Below, in pieces: positions 59,719 through 64,000 of a stretch of DNA of 64,000 nucleotides. Numbering within the stretch: position 1 is the first letter of the stretch; each line of letters opens with the position of its first letter. The notes beneath the pieces are model-generated. The model was not told the DNA's origin, did not search any database, and was given only the letters and a program-made list of their open reading frames with translations. A program made the position numbers and the translations under genes. The DNA comes from Panorpa germanica (taxonomy: Eukaryota; Arthropoda; Insecta; Mecoptera; Panorpidae). Location: positions 12,339,331 through 12,403,330 of the forward strand of contig OY783210.1 of NCBI GenBank assembly GCA_963678705.1, given 5' to 3'.

Positions 59719-60420
59719 GGGGTTACATGGGTTTCGTGGGTTCAAAAAATCGATTTTTTTTTGGCTTATTAATTTCTACAACATCTCAAGAATATTATCC
59801 TAAATTTTCAAGTCGATCCGAATAATAGTTTCGGAGATACAGCCTTTGGAAGGTGTGCGCTCCAAGTCAGTTTTATTGTTACTCAAAACTTTAAACGCGT
59901 TTTTCTGGGAACCGTGTTTTCAAAGTCGGTTGTCAAATGTTCTCGAAAACTACTCAACCGATCTTGATGAAATTTTACACAGGTGTTCGAGATACAATTT
60001 ACTCGTGCTTGGACGAAGGATTTTTTTTTTCAATTACAACTATTTTAAAAAAAAACAAAATGTCAATTTTTTTTGGAAAAATGTCTGCCAAAATTCCAAT
60101 TTTTACTTTTTTTTACTTTCCTTCGTTCAAACACGAGTTTATGGTCTTAACTAAAACACTTATTTTTGTTTTTTCATTTTTGATGATCCTGTCAGGAGTT
60201 ATGCTGACAACGCGGACGCACCTTTTTTTCGAGGGGTCACCGGAAATGACGTCACAATGGAGGAGTTTTAATTTTTTTTTTTTTGAAAATTTCAGAAATA
60301 ATTCTTTAAATATGTATCTATAAGACAGAAAAAAGTTTGAATTAAATAAATAATTTTTTACATAGAAAGAAAAATATTGAAAATAGGCCTTTTTTTACCC
60401 GACTAAACCCATGTAACCCC
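59719..60420. mobile_element. TTAA-flanked MITE with palindromic ends
   Basis: The left end GGGGTTACATGGGTTT and right end AAACCCATGTAACCCC are perfect inverted repeats, flanked by TTAA at 59715-59718 and 60421-60424. 702 bp and non-coding (open frames inside are AT-rich chance frames). The TTAA target fits piggyBac or Kolobok type transposons. Confidence 0.92.
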
Positions 60421-60424
60421 TTAA

Positions 60425-61338
60425 GAAAAGCACACTTGTTAGTAAAATAATTGGTTCTATGAAATATATTAAAAATTAGAACACATAACTAGTTTAGATT
60501 TTAAAGATGTTCTTTATTTATTTTACTTTATATCTTAAAAAAATAATTTCAAAATGTTTCTTTGAAAACAGAATATTACAGAAAAACTTTTTAACAATCC
60601 AATTATAATATTTAGTAGAACAACAACATTACAAGTAATTAATTCACAATAAAACAAAACTAGATGTTTCTCATCAAACACAATATTGAAATTTTTAATT
60701 AAATACTCTTTTTAAATCTATTGGCAATGTTGTTTTTTAATATCAGAAAATGATTTGTTTTATTTAAAAAATATTTGCTGTTATTAACGAAGTACTTTTT
60801 ATGAAATTCGTACTATAATATTTTTTAAATTAGATTAATTTTTTGTTCTAATAATTTTTGTTATACCAGTAACAATTTATTACTTTTTAATAATGCGAAT
60901 ATTTGCAAATAAATTGATATTCAGAAAATATTTAACTTTTATATTAAATATTTTTAAAATCGATGGATGATAAATAATTATCATTTTAATTCAAACAAAC
61001 ATTTTGTTGTAACATAATAATATGATTACTAACATTTTATCTCTAATTGGGTAGATATGTGAGATTAATTCATATTCACATGTTTTTGTTTTGTGCACTG
61101 TTAGCATTAGTGTCGATGCGTATTTCATTATAATGTTATTTTGTCAATACTGTGTTTATATATATACTTTTATAATGTATGCATTTTAAAACGAACCAAC
61201 GTGTTTTCAAGTTACGGTATTTTATTTATCAGATTACATAGAGGAGCATGGAGCTTGATGTTATAGAATATATTTATTATTTTATCCCGTACGGCGATTA
61301 CAACTACATAGAGTGCCATCACTCTATCTATAAAATTA
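60425..61338. other. AT-rich spacer
   Basis: Nothing recognised. Confidence 0.4.
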
Positions 61339-61358
61339 CTATGGTTCCATCAATTATT

Positions 61359-61990
61359 TTTTAAAAATTTTATTATATTAATTGTGTGCCTTTCGGCTTT
61401 ACAATCTACATTATTATATTTCTTAATGCATATCATATAAATTCAGAGTTAAAACTAAACTTAAACTATTTTAGACTATTACTACTTCGAATAGTACTTT
61501 CTGTTTCTTCTTTTCTTGGTCCTCTCTCTTCATGCCTGCTACCTCTCCTTTATTCACACCGTTTCCTGCTTCTCCTTCCTTATTGCCTGTATCTTCATCT
61601 ATCACCTCTCGAATTCCTTGTCCCCTCTCGACAAACCATCTATTATCTTTTTACTATCCTTCCTGCCTTCTCTCTTCGTTTTCACTTCTCTACTTATGTC
61701 TATAACAGAAATAAAAACTCTATCTTTACTATTTCCTCTTGACTCTCTTCCTTTACTATTTCTTCTTGACTCTCTTCCTTTACTATTTTATTATTGTCTC
61801 TATCTCCGTCATCCACCTCTTGTCCTTATCTTCTTTCCGCAAATCCTCTATTTTTCTGAACTGAAGTTTAACTGTTTCCTCGCTACTTCTTTCTTTCTCC
61901 TGCTTCTCTTCACTGCCTCTTTTAGTACTTCCTCTCTGTTTATGTTCCTTATGCAACCCAGCTACGAGCTTATTTATTGTCCTGTTTTTT
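61359..61990 (-). mobile_element. 5'-truncated LINE copy with 20-bp target duplication
   Basis: The direct repeat at 61339-61358 and 61991-62010 (ATGGTTCCATCAATTATT within it) is perfect. The minus-strand 3' UTR CCGAAAGGCACACAATTAAT and A/T tail are at the left, and the rest is the pyrimidine-rich reverse of the LINE body. Same family as 34856-35216. Open frames on the plus strand here are shadows. Confidence 0.85.
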
Positions 61991-62010
61991 CTATGGTTCC
62001 ATCAATTATT

Positions 62011-64000
62011 AATCTTCTTAATTAATATTATTTTTCTTTTTTTTCTGTACAAAGTCTCGTACCCTATAATACCTAAGTAAATTACTACGAGCGATTTCAG
62101 TATGTTAAAGTACAGTATTTTACACAAGTGTTGTCCTTATTTTTAAATCTTCTCTTACGTTCTTTAGTTGTTCAAATCTTTAGTAGCAACTTACAAAAAT
62201 TATGATATATTGTTTGCTTTGTGTTATTATCTTAATTTCAAATTTATGATAAATGTTAATAAATGCATGCAATATTCATATTTGTATATCAATATTTTGC
62301 TTTTATTTTTAATTAATGTTAGAATTAAGATTTTTTTGTCTTAATTCATTTATATTTTATACATAGTTGTTTCATATACACTGCTCTCTGTGGGCAAACG
62401 ACAATATTTCTTATGTAAACATCCTTTGTTTATATGAGTTACTTCTCTAGGGTTCGACACTACGCATTTGGTCCTAATTCGTTCTTATCGCTTCAACACT
62501 CAAACCTACAGCACGCTTAACTTTTTTGGTGCATATACATAAAATAATAAATACACATATTTTTATTTATAACTAGTATTATTATTAACTAAAGTATTTA
62601 ATCAATTTATATGTAATTCAAGAGTGTAGTTTTAAAATAAATGTAATCTGAAAAAGTTCTGATGTTTTGCTGTGTCTTTTGATATAAATAAAAAATTGCT
62701 ATTAATTAGTTAATAGCTAAAAGGTTCTTTTCCAAATTAATTGTGCGCCCACTAAGCTATTGAAAGGAACTGAGCGACATTTGCCGTTCGAGAATTTGGA
62801 TACCGCCGACAGATCGCAGATACGCCCTAGCCAGCCTATAGATCTCTATAAGGTCCAAACTCCACAACCAATAATAATCCCATCACCATTTAACCAAGTT
62901 AAAAGCAAAAGCAGTAACGATAGATATTCGATTTCATTTTTTATGTTGTTAATCGCTTATTGCAATAACCAATTCCTTATAATATTGACTCTTCGTGATT
63001 ACACCAGGCTAAGTTATAACTCAAACTATAACGTAATTTTAACTTTGAAGTGGTCTTGCGGGGTGTTTTCTTCCACACACTGTCTGTCATTGATGTACGA
63101 GATTTCTAATAGGTCTTCCGTACAAAATATCAAAAAATTAGCATTTATACAATGACGTAATTTGTCTCGAATTTATGCACCTTGCACTTCGACTTAACGT
63201 TCATAGTAGCCAATTGTTCTTACCTGCTACAGTGCACCTGTACTGAAAAGTTTTCATCCTTTATAAAATGACCTAGACCTGGCTTACTTGGGCTCTTGAG
63301 CTATTAGTAGTAAATATATTTTTAAATGTCGTCCTTTACTATTTACTTTAATAATATAATTTTTTTTGTGGTTTTAAATGTACTGGATTTATTTAATAAA
63401 TTATCAATTCACTTCAATATCGAGAACGCAAGGATATTTAGTGCTTACTTTAATATAGTTAAAAACAGCGTTGTCTTGTCACTACGCTTGCAACTGAATC
63501 CAAGAGGCAAGGATACTAAATATCGTTCATAAGGTTTCACCTCTTGAGTATTTAACAACTGACTTAATACTAAGCTCAAGAAATTTGATCTTTAATAACA
63601 TGAGTTTAAGAAATATGGGCAATATTGTCTGCGCATCGCATCCACTCACTGTGAATGTCATCCGCTGTTTATTGGGTTTTCCAATTCACTAAAATTCCAC
63701 TAAATCCAATTTCCACTAAATCTTTAATTAATTTGCTAAATAAACTTAAAACTATTTATGTGAGAAGAAGATAATTGGAATTGATAAACAAATTATTTAG
63801 AATCAGCTACCGAAATTATTTAGAAGAGTTTTTTTATTTTTTTTTTTAATTAATACTTCACGGGCTTCTTAGGACCACGGTCCTTTTTTCGCCCTTCTTA
63901 TTTCATTAGAAAAGTTTTATTTACCAAATTTCCACTAATGAAACTAATCTACTATACTACTATATACCTAGATTGGACCATTTATAGACGCCCTTATATT
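62011..64000. other. Spacer with an unassigned open frame
   Basis: 62,760-63,155 is open for 131 codons (ERHLPFENLDTADRSQIRPS...) with a more balanced first half, but no ATG at the right place and no family recognised. It may be an old retroelement piece. The rest is AT-rich without features. Confidence 0.3.

Noticed and set aside
61386..62025. Long plus-strand open frames of 118 and 169 codons
   Set aside because: They lie on the antisense of a 5'-truncated LINE copy bounded by a perfect 20-bp duplication. The Leu/Ser/Phe-rich translation is the purine-rich LINE strand read backwards.

Overview
The window looks like a piece of an insect (at least arthropod) nuclear genome. It is very AT-rich, carries single eukaryotic tRNA genes with internal promoter boxes, and is dominated by decayed transposable elements of insect type: I-clade, Jockey-like and other LINEs, a tRNA-derived SINE, mariner, hAT, TTAA-flanked MITEs and an LTR fragment. 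One LINE family, whose C-terminal finger reads 'CRMCG...ETLEHI', resembles LINEs I associate with hymenopterans. That lineage hint is an inference only.

Layout. Positions 1-6,100 hold a mariner-derived element carrying a nested long-TIR MITE, a deleted hAT copy with a clean 8-bp target duplication, a LINE tail, and a second mariner piece carrying a MITE of the window's most abundant family. Positions 7,100-12,700 hold LINE tails, AT microsatellites and more MITEs. Positions 14,100-20,170 hold the best-preserved element: a full-length I-like LINE on the minus strand with intact ORF2 (endonuclease, reverse transcriptase, RNase H) and an ORF1 broken by one stop codon. It sits at the 5' end of a SINE copy. 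tRNA-Leu(TAA) lies at 21.4 kb and tRNA-Glu(TTC) at 32.9 kb. From 22 to 46 kb there are mostly MITEs, LINE and SINE pieces and an LTR-retrotransposon remnant with tail-to-tail LTRs. Positions 47.4-51.8 kb hold three small intronless genes: two are clear tandem duplicates, and a third is linked to them by a similar upstream module. From 52 to 64 kb there are further repeats, including a decayed RNase H region, a TTAA-flanked MITE and a LINE tail with a 20-bp target duplication.

The only non-transposon genes I can support well are the two tRNAs and the three-gene cluster, whose function I do not recognise. A possible non-coding first exon (about 40.7 kb) and an exon-like block (about 21.9-22.0 kb) are weaker candidates. 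The most useful results are the target-site evidence. Paralogous repeats in the window give an empty site for the abundant MITE family, showing an AT dinucleotide duplication. Direct repeats give the exact ends of several insertions.
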